NCBI RefSeq assembly: GCF_002953195.1
Contig: NZ_CP026377.1
Location: 1,922,001-1,986,000, forward strand
Direction of reading: 5' to 3'
Length of the DNA stretch: 64,000 nucleotides
Origin: Mixta gaviniae
Lineage (GTDB): Bacteria; Pseudomonadota; Gammaproteobacteria; Enterobacterales; Enterobacteriaceae
Below the pieces are notes generated by a model. That model ran no database searches. It had not been told where the DNA came from and saw nothing but the letters and a program-made list of their open reading frames with translations. The position numbers and the translations under genes were made by a program. Positions 37,147 through 47,201 of this stretch are shown here, one piece after another (position 1 is the stretch's first letter; the number at the start of each line of letters is the position of its first letter).

Positions 37147-38523
37147 TCAGGGCGTCAGCCAGATCGGTTCGGCGGCGCCCAGCGGTCCGCCCGGCCGCGA
37201 CCAGAGCAGCGGCGTGCCGGGCAGCCAGAAGGGCGGTTTCAGGCGGTAGCCAGGGCCGAGCCGGGTCAGCTCCAGGGTGTCACTTTCATCATGGGGCTGC
37301 GCCGGGCTGAGGCCGGTCGCCGCATTGCCCGCCGGATAAGGGTGCGAGGTCAACAGGTGCGCAGTGCGCGCCAGCGACAGCCGCGCCGTTACGCCGGTAC
37401 GGCGGGCGATGCGCTGGCGCATACCTTCCAGTACGGCGGCGGCCATCAGATAGCCGGTGGCGTGATCCAGCGCCTGTACCGGCAGGGGATGCGGCGCTTC
37501 GCTGCCGCGCCAGCGCTGTCCTGCCTCGGCGATGCCACAGGCCATCTGCACCAGACTGTCGAAACCTCGCCGGTTGCGCCACGGCCCGCTCCAGCCCCAG
37601 GCATTCAGGCTGACGTCGATCAGGCCCGGCGCCAGCTGCTGTAAGCGCGCGCTGTCATAGCCCAGCTTCTCCAGCGCGTCAGCGCGATAGCCATGCACCA
37701 GAACATCGGTCTGCAGCAGCAGCCGTTCAAACCGTTGACGCCCCGCAGCGCTTTTCAAATCGAGACGCGCGCAGCGTTTGCCCTGCATCATCTCCTCTTC
37801 CAGCGCCGGCTCTTCCCAGCCGGGCGGATCGAGGCGCAGCACGTCGGCACCCAGCCCGGCGAGAAACCGCGTTGCCACCGGCCCGGCGATAACACGCGTC
37901 AAATCAAGCACCCGCACGTTCTGCAGCGGCCGCGCCTGTGGCAACGACCAGGCAGGCGGCGCGCTTTCCGCCTGCGGCTGCCAGGCGATCAGCGGCTCCA
38001 GCGCTACGCTTTTGCCCTGCGGATGCTGCCGCCAGGCGTCAAGGCTGCGCATCTCCGCCGCGCAGCCCCCTGCATCAACTACCGCCTGCTCCAGCGTCTG
38101 TTTTTGCCAGCCGGCTACCACCCGCGCCAGCGCCGCGCGGTCGGGCTGTTTGCCCAGCACGCGCTCCATCGCCTGACGGTGATGGGGCGCATTGGTATGC
38201 AGGCGGATCCAGCCGTCAGCGGTCTGGTAATCGCCGGCAAAGGCGTCCCAGGCGGGCGGCAGCGGACGGTTAACGGGTCGAAAGGTGTGCTGAAAGCAGC
38301 GCGAGGCGAGACGCACATCCAGCCGCAGTTTCGCCGTATTGCCGGTGAGCGCGGCCGTTGCCTGCGCGGCCAGCGCGATGCTGGCGGCGGCAAGCTCGCT
38401 GACCGGGTAAGCGGAGCAAAAGGCATCATGGCCCTGCCAGAGGATCTGAGGAACCGGCGTATGCTCGTCGCGTAAACCGTGCCAGAGCTGTTGCCAGAGC
38501 CGTACCGCCAGATTGGTATCCAT
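37147..38523 (-). CDS. CaiB/BaiF-family CoA-transferase
   Basis: 458 residues, family III CoA-transferase. The core signature lies in the middle: NVRVLDLTRVIAGPVATRFLAGLGADVLRLD, spread over residues 204-234, followed by GWEEPALEEEMMQGKRCARLDLK. The N-terminal 200 residues are a divergent duplicate of the fold, an arrangement seen in some fused family III enzymes. The catalytic aspartate position is not certain by eye. Substrate unknown. It ends three bases from the stop of the convergent ycdY. Confidence 0.82.
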   Translation of the reverse strand: MDTNLAVRLWQQLWHGLRDEHTPVPQILWQGHDAFCSAYPVSELAAASIALAAQATAALTGNTAKLRLDVRLASRCFQHTFRPVNRPLPPAWDAFAGDYQTADGWIRLHTNAPHHRQAMERVLGKQPDRAALARVVAGWQKQTLEQAVVDAGGCAAEMRSLDAWRQHPQGKSVALEPLIAWQPQAESAPPAWSLPQARPLQNVRVLDLTRVIAGPVATRFLAGLGADVLRLDPPGWEEPALEEEMMQGKRCARLDLKSAAGRQRFERLLLQTDVLVHGYRADALEKLGYDSARLQQLAPGLIDVSLNAWGWSGPWRNRRGFDSLVQMACGIAEAGQRWRGSEAPHPLPVQALDHATGYLMAAAVLEGMRQRIARRTGVTARLSLARTAHLLTSHPYPAGNAATGLSPAQPHDESDTLELTRLGPGYRLKPPFWLPGTPLLWSRPGGPLGAAEPIWLTP

Positions 38524-38582
38524 CTTCTTCTCCCTCGCTACGTTGCTCTTTCACCTTAGCAACGGATGGCCTTTTTTTCCTG

Positions 38583-39482
38583 TTACGAACGGGGCGGCCG
38601 CCGCAGCGGAAAACGCGGAAAGCGAGCGTGCATACGCAGATTGCGAATATTGATCACCGCGATGGCGGTGCCGAAAATCACCAGCAGCGAGCCGACGATT
38701 TTAAACATATTCATGCTGTCGCCCAGCACCAGCACGCCCATAATCACCGCCAGCACCGGCGTCAGCAGCGAGTAGGGCATAATCAGGTTAACGTTATATT
38801 TTCTCAGCAGGGCGTACCACAGCGAATAGGCCACCACCGAGGAGGCGATAGCGCTGTAGAGAATGCCGAACCAGCCGCGCCACGAGGCGTGCAGCAGCGC
38901 CTCAACCTGATGCGATTCGGTCAGCCAGGAGGTGGCGCCGACAATCGGGATCGCCAGAAAAGAGAGCCAGCCGGTCATAGCGAGCGGCTTGATCGGCGGC
39001 GCCTTTTTCACGATCAGGTTGCTGATCGCCCAGCCGACGGCGCTGGTGAGCAGCAGCGCCAGCACCCACCAGCTGGGTATGGTCGGGCTGCCGGTCAGCA
39101 CCGCGACGCCGCTCAGAGAGATGGCGATGCCGAACAGCTGAATAAAGGAGAGTGACTCTTTCAGCACCACCCACGCCAGCAGCATGGCGATCGGCGTGCC
39201 CAGCTGCACCACCACCGCGCCGGTGCCGGCATCGGTGTAGCGGATGCCGACAAACAGCAGCGAAAAGTGCATAAAGCCGAAGGTAAAAGCGAGCGCCGCC
39301 AGCCACGGCAGCTGGGCGCGGGTAATGCGCGTAAAGGGCACCAGCACCAGCGCCACCACCACAAAGCGCATGCAGGTCATAAATAGCGGCGGCAGATCGA
39401 GCAGCCCCCACTTTATGGCGACGTTATTAAATGCCCAAATCGATACCACCATCAACACCAGAAAAAAATGACGCAGCGCCAC
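38583..39482 (-). CDS. EamA/DMT-family exporter
   Basis: 299 residues with ten predicted membrane helices in two EamA repeats (first from WAFNNVAIKWGLLDLPPL, second from SSVVAYSLWYALLRKYNV). GTG start with GGAGGG upstream. Closest in feel to cysteine/O-acetylserine exporter EamA, including the PPLFMTCMRFV and TDAGTGAVVVQLGTP segments, but the substrate is not established. The C-terminus is arginine-rich. Confidence 0.85.
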   Translation of the reverse strand: MALRHFFLVLMVVSIWAFNNVAIKWGLLDLPPLFMTCMRFVVVALVLVPFTRITRAQLPWLAALAFTFGFMHFSLLFVGIRYTDAGTGAVVVQLGTPIAMLLAWVVLKESLSFIQLFGIAISLSGVAVLTGSPTIPSWWVLALLLTSAVGWAISNLIVKKAPPIKPLAMTGWLSFLAIPIVGATSWLTESHQVEALLHASWRGWFGILYSAIASSVVAYSLWYALLRKYNVNLIMPYSLLTPVLAVIMGVLVLGDSMNMFKIVGSLLVIFGTAIAVINIRNLRMHARFPRFPLRRPPRS

Positions 39483-39695
39483 AGATCCCTCCTTATCGTC
39501 TGCCGTAACCCATTAATTATCATGACAGGTATTGGCCGACAGACAAGGGCCGCCGCGGCGCTTTTCTCCGGGCGGCGCGATGCGCGCCTTATCCTGCTGC
39601 TGCATGTAAGTCTCAGAAAAAGTTATGAGACAGCGCGAAAGGGAGATGCAATACTTTGCAGCCGACACGCCTCTTTCACGGAAAAAGGATTCGGT

Positions 39696-40409
39696 ATGCC
39701 CTCTTCGCAGTTGCCTTTAGCGTTAATTCAGCTTGATATTCCCCCTGCGCCGGTGCGCGACCGTATCGGCGAGCAGGCGCGCTGGTTTATTGATGCCTTG
39801 CGCCTGACGCCGCATGACTATGTGATCTGCCGCCCCGACCTGGGCGAATCGCTGCCCGATTTCAGCGCGGTCAGCGGCGCGATCCTCAGCGGCTCCTGGG
39901 CGATGGTCACCGACCACGCCGAATGGAGCGAGCGCACCGCCGCCTGGGTACGCGCGGCGATGGAGCAGGCGCTGCCGCTGCTCGGCGTCTGCTACGGCCA
40001 TCAGTTGATGGCTTATGCGCTCGGCGGTGAGGTTGGCGATAATCCGCACGGCTGGGAGCGGGGCGCGCTGCCGGTGGCGCTGCTGCCCGGCGCGCAGGGC
40101 GATCCCCTGTTGCAGGCGCTGCCCGCCACCTTCACCGCCTGGCTCTCCCATCGCCAGACAGTGCTGGCGCCGCCGCCGGGCGCGCGCGTGCTGGCGCGAT
40201 CCGCCGCCGACGACTGTCAGATTGTGCGCTACGGCCCGCAGGCGCTGTCGGTGCAGTTTCATCCGGAATTCGATGCGCGCATCATGCAGGCTTGCCTTGC
40301 GGCGGGAAGTGATTTCGATCCGGCGGCGCAGCCCGCTACCGACAGCGCGCGTCTGATTCTGGAACGCTTCTGGCGCAGCCTGCCTCAGCGGGCGCGGATC
40401 AGCGCGTAA
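39696..40409 (+). CDS. Class I glutamine amidotransferase
   Basis: 237 residues. The triad of a type 1 glutamine amidotransferase is visible: the nucleophile in LGVCYGHQLMAY, and the histidine and glutamate in VQFHPEF. It is a free-standing amidotransferase of the YfeJ/GMP-synthase-like kind; the partner and acceptor are unknown. The ATG at 39696 has AAGGA seven bases upstream; the longer frame from 39468 has no ribosome site and overlaps the exporter's control region. Confidence 0.85.
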   Translation: MPSSQLPLALIQLDIPPAPVRDRIGEQARWFIDALRLTPHDYVICRPDLGESLPDFSAVSGAILSGSWAMVTDHAEWSERTAAWVRAAMEQALPLLGVCYGHQLMAYALGGEVGDNPHGWERGALPVALLPGAQGDPLLQALPATFTAWLSHRQTVLAPPPGARVLARSAADDCQIVRYGPQALSVQFHPEFDARIMQACLAAGSDFDPAAQPATDSARLILERFWRSLPQRARISA

Positions 40410-40533
40410 GGCGCTGAATCTTTTCGTCGCGCTCACACTTTTATCCTGTGGCGACTGACAAAGTCGCACAGCTCGGTCATGTTAATAAATGGTTGTTCAT
40501 TTGTTAGCAGATTATCGCCACAGGAGAATGTGT

Positions 40534-42054
40534 ATGCGTTACGCCTGGCCAGGATACCAAAATTCGCTGATTGCGCTGCAGCAGCGCTACGGCAACTATA
40601 TCAACGGCGAGTTTGTACCGCCGCTTGAGGGACGCTATTTTACCAACACCTCGCCGGTGGACGGCTCGGTTATCGGCGAGTTCCCGCGCTCCGGCCAGCA
40701 GGATATCGAACAGGCGCTGGATGCCGCCCACGCCGCCGCCGAACGCTGGGGCAAAACCTCGGTACAGGCGCGTTCCCATCTGCTGCTGAAAATCGCCGAT
40801 CGTCTGGAGCAGAATCTGGAGCGGATGGCGGTTAACGAAACCTGGGATAACGGCAAGCCGGTGCGCGAAACGCTGGCGGCCGATCTGCCGCTGGCGGTCG
40901 ATCACTTCCGTTACTTCGCCGGCTGCATCCGCGCGCAGGAAGGCACCGCGGCGGAAATCGACGAACATACTGCCGCCTATCATATTCATGAGCCGCTGGG
41001 CGTGGTCGGGCAGATTATTCCGTGGAACTTCCCGCTGCTGATGGCGGCGTGGAAGCTGGCGCCGGCGCTGGCGGCGGGCAACTGTGTGGTGCTGAAACCC
41101 GCGGAGCAGACGCCGCTCTCGATTACGCTGTTCGCCGAACTGATGGGCGATATTTTGCCGCCGGGCGTGCTGAACGTGGTGCATGGCTATGGCCGCGAGG
41201 CGGGCGAAGCGCTGGCGAGCAACCCGCGCATTGCCAAAATCGCCTTTACCGGTTCGACCGCCACCGGCACCCATATTCTGGAGCTGGCAGCGAAAAACCT
41301 GATCCCCTCAACGGTGGAGCTGGGCGGCAAATCCCCGAATATCTTTTTCGAAGATATTATGCAGGCGGAGCCTTCCTTTATTGAAAAAGCGGCGGAAGGG
41401 GTGGTGTTGGGCTTCCTTAATCAGGGCGAAGTCTGCACCTGTCCGTCGCGCGCGCTGATTCAGGAATCGATCTACGAGCCTTTTATCGCGGCGGTGATGG
41501 CGCGGATGAAAACCATCCGGCGCGGCGACCCGCTCGATACCGATACCATGGTAGGCGCGCAGGCGTCGCAACAGCAGTTCGATAAAATCCTCTCCTATCT
41601 CGATATCGCGCAGAAAGAGGGCGCGGAGATCCTGGCCGGCGGCGGCGTCGAACAGAGCGAGGGCCAGCTGAAAAGCGGCTACTATATTCAGCCGACGCTG
41701 CTGAAGGGCCGCAACGATATGCGCGTGTTTCAGGAGGAGATTTTCGGCCCGGTGGTTGGCATCACCACCTTTAAGGATGAGGCGGAGGCGATCGCCATCG
41801 CCAATGATTCGATCTACGGTCTCGGCGCCGGCGTCTGGACGCGCGATATCAACCGCGCATGGCGTGTAGGCCGGGCGATCAAGGCGGGGCGCGTCTGGAC
41901 CAACTGTTATCACCTCTATCCGGCGCACGCCGCGTTCGGCGGCTACAAGAAATCGGGCATCGGCCGTGAAACCCATAAAATGATGCTGGATCACTATCAG
42001 CAGACCAAAAACCTGCTGGTCAGCTACAGCATCGATCCGCTGGGCTTTTTCTGA
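40534..42054 (+). CDS. NAD(P)-dependent aldehyde dehydrogenase (AldB/ExaC-like)
   Basis: 506 residues. Standard ALDH motifs: [39 protein letters not shown] with the general base glutamate, [11 protein letters not shown] with the catalytic cysteine, and [10 protein letters not shown]. The double cysteine CTC and the C-terminal [14 protein letters not shown] end resemble AldB and ExaC acetaldehyde dehydrogenases. AGGAG lies seven bases before ATG; an in-frame ATG six bases upstream is a weaker choice. A strong terminator follows. Confidence 0.9.
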   Translation: MRYAWPGYQNSLIALQQRYGNYINGEFVPPLEGRYFTNTSPVDGSVIGEFPRSGQQDIEQALDAAHAAAERWGKTSVQARSHLLLKIADRLEQNLERMAVNETWDNGKPVRETLAADLPLAVDHFRYFAGCIRAQEGTAAEIDEHTAAYHIHEPLGVVGQIIPWNFPLLMAAWKLAPALAAGNCVVLKPAEQTPLSITLFAELMGDILPPGVLNVVHGYGREAGEALASNPRIAKIAFTGSTATGTHILELAAKNLIPSTVELGGKSPNIFFEDIMQAEPSFIEKAAEGVVLGFLNQGEVCTCPSRALIQESIYEPFIAAVMARMKTIRRGDPLDTDTMVGAQASQQQFDKILSYLDIAQKEGAEILAGGGVEQSEGQLKSGYYIQPTLLKGRNDMRVFQEEIFGPVVGITTFKDEAEAIAIANDSIYGLGAGVWTRDINRAWRVGRAIKAGRVWTNCYHLYPAHAAFGGYKKSGIGRETHKMMLDHYQQTKNLLVSYSIDPLGFF

Positions 42055-42076
42055 TTATCCGCAGCGGAACGGCTAA

Positions 42077-42106
42077 ACGGGGCGACTGACGCCCCGTTTT
42101 TTTTTC
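42077..42106 (+). terminator. Rho-independent terminator of the aldehyde dehydrogenase
   Basis: Stem ACGGGGCG / CGCCCCGT with a short loop and nine T. Confidence 0.9.
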
Positions 42107-42184
42107 CCTTTCTCCCGCCGTGCCTGGCGCCGCGCGGCGGGCGTTCTATGCTTAGCGTTCTGATACTGTAACGGAGCGGCGGCG

Positions 42185-42748
42185 ATGAGCGTGGGAATTT
42201 TGCTGCTGGCGGCCGGGGAGAGCGCGCGTTACCGCGCCGCCTGCGGTCGCCATAAATTGCTGGAACCGATCGCGGGCGAGCCGATGCTGGCGCGCAGTTA
42301 CCGCATCGCCCGGCAGAGCGATCTGCCGGTCGCGGTGGTGCTACGGCCGGAGCCACGGGCGCTGCGACGCTGTCTTGGCGGCGCGCGGCAGATCCTGCTC
42401 TCCAGCGACGGCATTGGCAGCTCTATCGCCGCCGGGGTACGCGCCACCGCGCACTGGGATGGCTGGCTGATTATGCTGGCGGATATGCCCTGGCTGCAGC
42501 CGCTGACGCTGCGTCAGGTGGCGCAGGCGCTTGCCGCGCATCCGCAGGCGCGCGCCTGCTGGCACGGGCAGCCGGGACATCCGGTCGGCTTCAGCCGCGA
42601 TTGCTATGCGCAGCTGGCGGCGCTCTCAGGCGAAACGGCGGCGCGCGAGCTGCTGCGGCAGCGCGGCGTGCATCTGCTGGCGACGGAGGATGCGGGCGCG
42701 GTGCGCGATATCGATCTGCCCTCGATGTGGTCAAACGGAGAAACCTAA
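42185..42748 (+). CDS. MocA-like molybdenum cofactor nucleotidyltransferase
   Basis: 187 residues, MobA-like NTP-transferase fold: the nucleotide loop LLLAAGESARY, then HKLLEPIAGEPMLA, LADMPWL (metal aspartate) and GHPVGFSR. This is the pattern of MocA, which attaches CMP to molybdopterin for xanthine-dehydrogenase-type enzymes. Its TAA overlaps the ATG of the XdhC-like gene (TAATG), so the two are coupled. No molybdenum hydroxylase is encoded nearby. Confidence 0.85.
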   Translation: MSVGILLLAAGESARYRAACGRHKLLEPIAGEPMLARSYRIARQSDLPVAVVLRPEPRALRRCLGGARQILLSSDGIGSSIAAGVRATAHWDGWLIMLADMPWLQPLTLRQVAQALAAHPQARACWHGQPGHPVGFSRDCYAQLAALSGETAARELLRQRGVHLLATEDAGAVRDIDLPSMWSNGET

Positions 42749-43734
42749 TGCAGTCACTGGATCAGCAGGTTATCGCCTGCGCGCTGAAATGGCACCGTCA
42801 GGGCGCCGCCGTCTGGCTTTGCACCGTGCTGCACAGCTGGGGCTCCGCGCCGCGCGCGCCCGGTGCAATGCTGGTGGCAAACCCACAGGGGGCATTTTGC
42901 GGATCGCTTTCCGGCGGCTGCATCGAAGATGATTTTCTGGCGCGCCTGCAGCAGGGTGCCTTTCTGCGCGACAGCCAGCTGGCGCGTTACGGCGAAGGCG
43001 GGCTGGATGCGACGGTGCGCCTGCCGTGCGGCGGCGTGCTGGAGGTGCTGGTGGAGCGCCTGCCCGCCGACGCGGCGACGCTGGCGCACCTTGAGCTGCT
43101 GCAGCGGGCGCTGGCGGGCGGCGACCGTCTGATCAAACAGGTGATTATCGGCCAGCGCGCCCGGCTGGAGACCGCCCGCGACGATGGCCCGCGCACGCTG
43201 CATTACGATTGTGACAGCGTTTCACTGCCGATAGGCAGCGTGCCGACGCTGCTGCTGGCGGGTTATTCTACCGTCGCCGGCGAATGTCTGCGGCTGGCGC
43301 TGATGCTGGGCATGCAGGTTGTCGTTTGCGAACATCGCGATGCCTTCTGGCAACAGCTGCAGACGCACCACCCTGAACAACCGGCGCTGCGCTGCGTCAA
43401 TCAGCATCCGGCACGCTATCTGGAGCTGCACGGCGCCACGGCGCAAACGGCGGTTATCTGCGCCACTCACGATCCGCGCGTTGACGATCTCGCGCTGCTG
43501 GAGGCGGTGAACACGCCCGCTTTTTATCTCGGCGCGATGGGATCGGCCAGCAACAGCCAGCAGCGGCTGGCGCGGCTGCGGCGCATCGGCGAGCTGGATG
43601 AGGGCAGCCTGCGGCGTATTCATGCGCCGGTCGGCCTGCCGATCGGCAGCAAAACCCCGACTGAAATCGCGCTGGCGATCATGGCGGATATCGTACGGGT
43701 AAAAAACGGACGCACCTTAGCGGCTACGGCCTAA
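42748..43734 (+). CDS. XdhC/CoxI-family molybdenum hydroxylase maturation protein
   Basis: 328 residues. The N-terminal XdhC/CoxI domain is seen at VLHSWGSAPRAPGAMLVAN and GSLSGGCIEDDFL. The C-terminal Rossmann domain has VICATHDPRVDD, FYLGAMGSASN and PVGLPIGSKTPTEIALAIMAD, as in XdhC. These proteins bind molybdopterin, sulfurate it and insert it into xanthine- or aldehyde-oxidase-type enzymes. Translationally coupled to the MocA-like gene. Its client must be elsewhere in the genome. Confidence 0.88.
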   Translation: MQSLDQQVIACALKWHRQGAAVWLCTVLHSWGSAPRAPGAMLVANPQGAFCGSLSGGCIEDDFLARLQQGAFLRDSQLARYGEGGLDATVRLPCGGVLEVLVERLPADAATLAHLELLQRALAGGDRLIKQVIIGQRARLETARDDGPRTLHYDCDSVSLPIGSVPTLLLAGYSTVAGECLRLALMLGMQVVVCEHRDAFWQQLQTHHPEQPALRCVNQHPARYLELHGATAQTAVICATHDPRVDDLALLEAVNTPAFYLGAMGSASNSQQRLARLRRIGELDEGSLRRIHAPVGLPIGSKTPTEIALAIMADIVRVKNGRTLAATA

Positions 43735-44001
43735 TATCTGTAGCCCTTTTCGACGTCTGCGGAAACACGATCAACAGGTGATGTAAGAGACGTTGCGCCA
43801 GCAGCGTCAGGAGACGGCAGCCATTGCCGACCGCGCGCCTCAGTCGGGCGGCCAGAAGGCCTGCGTCTGGCTGGCAGAGCAGATAAAAGCGAGGCGCGAA
43901 GGCGGAAAAAGCGGAAAAAAGCGACGCCTTATCTCAGGATCTGGCGCAGCGGCCCGATATTACTATTATTAGTAAGGATGCATTTTCACCGGAGGATAAT
44001 G

Positions 44002-44202
44002 ATGTCATTAAGCCGCAGTCTGCCCGACGAACGTGATGAAACGCTGGATGCCCTGGAGGAGAGCCTGATTGCGGTAAATTTACCGGGACGGCAGCCGCTG
44101 TATTTCAGCGACAGGGAGCCCGCTCCCGCCATGATGAGCGACCACTACGGCGCGCTGCGCGATCCGCTGTATGACTCTGACGAGCGCGTTATCTGGCGCT
44201 AG
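44002..44202 (+). CDS. Small hypothetical protein
   Basis: 66 residues, acidic and methionine/proline-containing (PDERDETLDALEESLIAVNLPG). GGAGG lies six bases before the second of two adjacent ATG codons (44002). No family recognised and no predicted membrane segment. The 267 bases upstream hold no convincing gene. Confidence 0.5.
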   Translation: MSLSRSLPDERDETLDALEESLIAVNLPGRQPLYFSDREPAPAMMSDHYGALRDPLYDSDERVIWR

Positions 44203-44348
44203 TAAATTTCGCCACGCAGGCTGGCATTTCGGATGCCGCCTGCGGGCGACGCTGAATGACGCGCCAGGGCGGTGTTTAGCGGACGGCGCTTGCGAATAGC
44301 GCTTTCCTCTGCGAGTGGCTACCGGGCGATGTTCTGTTCGCCGCAATA

Positions 44349-44378
44349 AAAAAGCGATCCATATCGGGATCGCTTTTT
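44349..44378. terminator. Rho-independent terminator
   Basis: Stem AAAAAGCGATCC / GGGATCGCTTTTT with a loop of five; usable in both directions, between the small gene and the convergent chemoreceptor gene. Confidence 0.85.
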
Positions 44379-44419
44379 GTAGGGTGAACAGGCTGCGCGT
44401 TGGCGCAGCCGTCCTGCCG

Positions 44420-45976
44420 TCAGGCGTGTGCGGTTTTGAAAATCGACACGCTGCGGGTGAGGTGAGAAGCCTGATCTTCCAGCGACGCGGCGGCGGCGGC
44501 GGCCTGTTCGACCAGCGCGGCGTTCTGCTGCGTCACTTCGTCCATCTGCGCGACCGCCAGACCCACATGCTCAATGCCGTTAGCCTGCTCGTCAGACGCT
44601 GTAGAGATCTCATTCATGATCTCCGACACGCGCTGAATTGAGGTGACGATATCTTTCATCGTGGTGCCGGCATCGGCCACCAGGTCGGTGCCCTCCGTTA
44701 CGCGCTCGGTTGACTGATGGATCAAGCCTTTAATCTCTTTCGCCGCCGTGGCGCTACGCTGCGCCAGTGCGCGCACTTCGCTGGCGACCACCGCGAAACC
44801 GCGGCCCTGTTCGCCGGCGCGCGCCGCCTCAACCGCCGCGTTCAGCGCGAGGATATTGGTCTGGAAAGCGATACCTTCAATGGTGCCGATGATATCAACA
44901 ATATGCTGCGAGCTTTCCGCAATCGCCGACATGGTGGTGACCACCTGACCGACCACGTTGCCGCCGCGCAGCGCCACCTGCGACGCATCGCTGGCCAGCG
45001 AACTGGCGTGCTGTGCGTTTGAGGTGTTCTGGCGCACGGTCGCGGTAAGCTGCTCCATGCTGGCGGAGGTCTCTTCCAGCGATGCCGCCTGCTGCTCGGT
45101 GCGGCTGGAGAGATCGATGTTGCCGGTGGCAACCTCTTTCGCAGCGTTATCGATAGAGGAGGCCGCATTCTGGATATCGGAAACCACGCGGGTAAGCTGG
45201 GACTGCATCGACGCCAGCGCGCCGATCAGCACGCCGGTTTCATCGCGGGAATCCGCGACCAGCCGGGTGGTCAAATCGCCGGTGGCGATCGCCTGCGCCG
45301 CGTTCACCGCGCGCTGCAGCGGGGCGGTAATGGCGCGCGTCAGCAGGTAGCCCAGGCTAATCGCAATCGCCAGCCCGATCAGGGAGCCGAGGATCAGGGT
45401 CAGCGTGGTCTGCGCGGTGGTTGATGCGACCGCTTCCTGACGCTTCACCAGCAGGCCCTGTTCTTCGCCCGCCATCTCGCCGATGATTGCCCGCATGCCG
45501 TCCATCTGCGCTTTGCCGGTATTGGCTTCAAAAGCGCTGATAAAGGCGTCGTGCGACAGGGTGCCCGCAGTGACCGCGCGACGGTTTTCCAGCAGGCGCG
45601 CGGCGAAAGCCTCTTTCCAGTTCTGCTGCTGCTGCAGCAGACGCGCCAGGCGATCCTGCTGCACCGGGTTGTCGGAGGTCAGCTGTTTCGCTTTTTCCAG
45701 ATGCGCCATAAAGCTTTTCTGCCCCAGATTGAACGGCTGGAGCATCTCTTCTTTACCGTTGAGCGCATAGCCACGCAGGCCGGTTTCCATATTGACCAGG
45801 CTTTCCACCAGGCCGCGACTTTCGTCGATCACCTGATAAGTATGCACGTTCCAGTCATTCGCTTTCACGATACGTGAAAAATTATTATAGAAAGTGGCAC
45901 AGATAATCAGCATTACTGCGACGACTGCACCAAAAGCGAGAATGAATTTTCGCCTGATACTTAAGTTTTTAAACAT
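44420..45976 (-). CDS. Methyl-accepting chemotaxis protein with CHASE3 sensor
   Basis: 518 residues. An N-terminal membrane helix ([18 protein letters not shown]) is followed by a periplasmic CHASE3-like domain ([19 protein letters not shown]). Then come a second membrane helix (about 190-212), HAMP, and the signalling hairpin with [19 protein letters not shown] and [16 protein letters not shown]. There is no C-terminal pentapeptide for CheR/CheB docking, so it would depend on other receptors for adaptation. Ligand unknown. No che or flagellar genes are close. Confidence 0.9.
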   Translation of the reverse strand: MFKNLSIRRKFILAFGAVVAVMLIICATFYNNFSRIVKANDWNVHTYQVIDESRGLVESLVNMETGLRGYALNGKEEMLQPFNLGQKSFMAHLEKAKQLTSDNPVQQDRLARLLQQQQNWKEAFAARLLENRRAVTAGTLSHDAFISAFEANTGKAQMDGMRAIIGEMAGEEQGLLVKRQEAVASTTAQTTLTLILGSLIGLAIAISLGYLLTRAITAPLQRAVNAAQAIATGDLTTRLVADSRDETGVLIGALASMQSQLTRVVSDIQNAASSIDNAAKEVATGNIDLSSRTEQQAASLEETSASMEQLTATVRQNTSNAQHASSLASDASQVALRGGNVVGQVVTTMSAIAESSQHIVDIIGTIEGIAFQTNILALNAAVEAARAGEQGRGFAVVASEVRALAQRSATAAKEIKGLIHQSTERVTEGTDLVADAGTTMKDIVTSIQRVSEIMNEISTASDEQANGIEHVGLAVAQMDEVTQQNAALVEQAAAAAASLEDQASHLTRSVSIFKTAHA

Positions 45977-46082
45977 AATGAATCACCTGCGTGTTGTATG
46001 TGGATCCCGTCATCTGTCCAGGGGATGCGTGGATATCGGCGCTGGCAGGAAAACCTTTAGCCCGGCGTAAGTAAGTTGCCGT

Positions 46083-46160
46083 CGGCGGCGCAGAAAAGCG
46101 GCAGGCAGGCGGGATGCCGGCGGCGCAGAAAAGGGCAGGCAGGCGGGACGCCGGTGGCAG
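46083..46160. repeat. Short direct repeat (35 bp, two copies and a partial)
   Basis: CGGCGGCGCAGAAAAG starts at 46083 and again at 46118, followed each time by GGCAGGCAGGCGGGA; a partial third copy starts at 46152. It is intergenic, between the chemoreceptor gene and the LysR-type gene. Confidence 0.8.
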
Positions 46161-46183
46161 GAGGCGTAAACAGAGGATGGGGT

Positions 46184-47089
46184 TCAGCCAGCTTCGTATT
46201 GCATGCGCGGAAAGGTGGCCGCCAGATGATCGATAAACGCCCTGACGGCGGGCGGCAGGCCGCGACGCGTGGTAAAAACCAGATGCACGGTGCCGGCCTG
46301 CGCGCGCCACGGACGGAAAACCTGTACCAGCTCGCCGCGGCTGAGCTGAGCGGCGCAGCTGTGGTCCGGCAGCAGGGCGATGCCCAGCCCGCTTGCCGCC
46401 GCCGCGCGCACTGCCAGAAAGTCACCGCAGCTCATGCGCGGTTCATGGCCGATTGAGAGGCGCTGCCCCTGAGGCGTTTCCAGCTGCCAGATAATTTCGC
46501 CCGGCTCATCGCTGGTGCCGAGGGTGGGCCACTGGCCCAGTGTGTTGATATCATCTTTCAGGCGCGCGGCAAGCTGCGGGCTGGCGACCAGAATGCGGTG
46601 CGAAATCCCCAGGGTACGCATAATCAAATCGGCGTCGCTGGTCAGCTCGGTGCGCACCCGGAGGGCGATATCAATGCGCTCGCTAATTAAATCTACCGGA
46701 CGATCGAGCGCGATAATCTGCAGCTTAACCTGCGGGTAGCGCGTCAGAAAGGCGGGCAGGCTGGGCTGAATGACCTCAACCAGCCCGGTCGGACAGCTAA
46801 AGCGCACGCGGCCATGCGGCTCCGCCTTCGCCTCCGCCACGATCGCTTCAGCCAGTTCCGCATCCAGCAACAGGATGCGGCAGCGCTCATAAAACGCCTG
46901 ACCCACCTCCGTTACCCGAAACCGTCGGCTGGTGCGCTCGATCAAGCGCATCCCGAGCCGATCTTCCAGCGCGGAAATGCGCCGGCTGAGGCGCGACTTC
47001 GGCACACCCAGCGCCCGGCTCGCCGCTGCAAAGCCGCCGTGGGAAATAATCTGCGCAAACCAGTAGTAATCGTTAAAGTCTGCCCGCAT
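46184..47089 (-). CDS. LysR-family transcriptional regulator
   Basis: 301 residues. Winged helix-turn-helix at the N-terminus (GGFAAASRALGVPKSRLSRRISALEDRLGMRLIER, residues about 17-51), followed by a LysR substrate-binding domain. The start at 47089 has GGAGAAC upstream; the annotated longer frame has no ribosome site. It is divergent from the SDR gene with a 112-base intergenic region, so it probably controls that gene in response to a substrate or quinone-like effector. Confidence 0.9.
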   Translation of the reverse strand: MRADFNDYYWFAQIISHGGFAAASRALGVPKSRLSRRISALEDRLGMRLIERTSRRFRVTEVGQAFYERCRILLLDAELAEAIVAEAKAEPHGRVRFSCPTGLVEVIQPSLPAFLTRYPQVKLQIIALDRPVDLISERIDIALRVRTELTSDADLIMRTLGISHRILVASPQLAARLKDDINTLGQWPTLGTSDEPGEIIWQLETPQGQRLSIGHEPRMSCGDFLAVRAAAASGLGIALLPDHSCAAQLSRGELVQVFRPWRAQAGTVHLVFTTRRGLPPAVRAFIDHLAATFPRMQYEAG

Positions 47090-47201
47090 TGTCGTTCTCC
47101 TTGTAGAACGCTGCATCTTAATTTTGCCGTCTGTTGCCTTCATCGTTGCACAGATATGCTTTTTCTCAAGACGAAAGGTCGTCATCACGGGAGAAAAGAT
47201 T

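Noticed and set aside
43741..43978. Possible short basic frame before the small gene at 44002
   Set aside because: A glutamine/arginine-rich frame is open but has no ATG or GTG start with a ribosome site.
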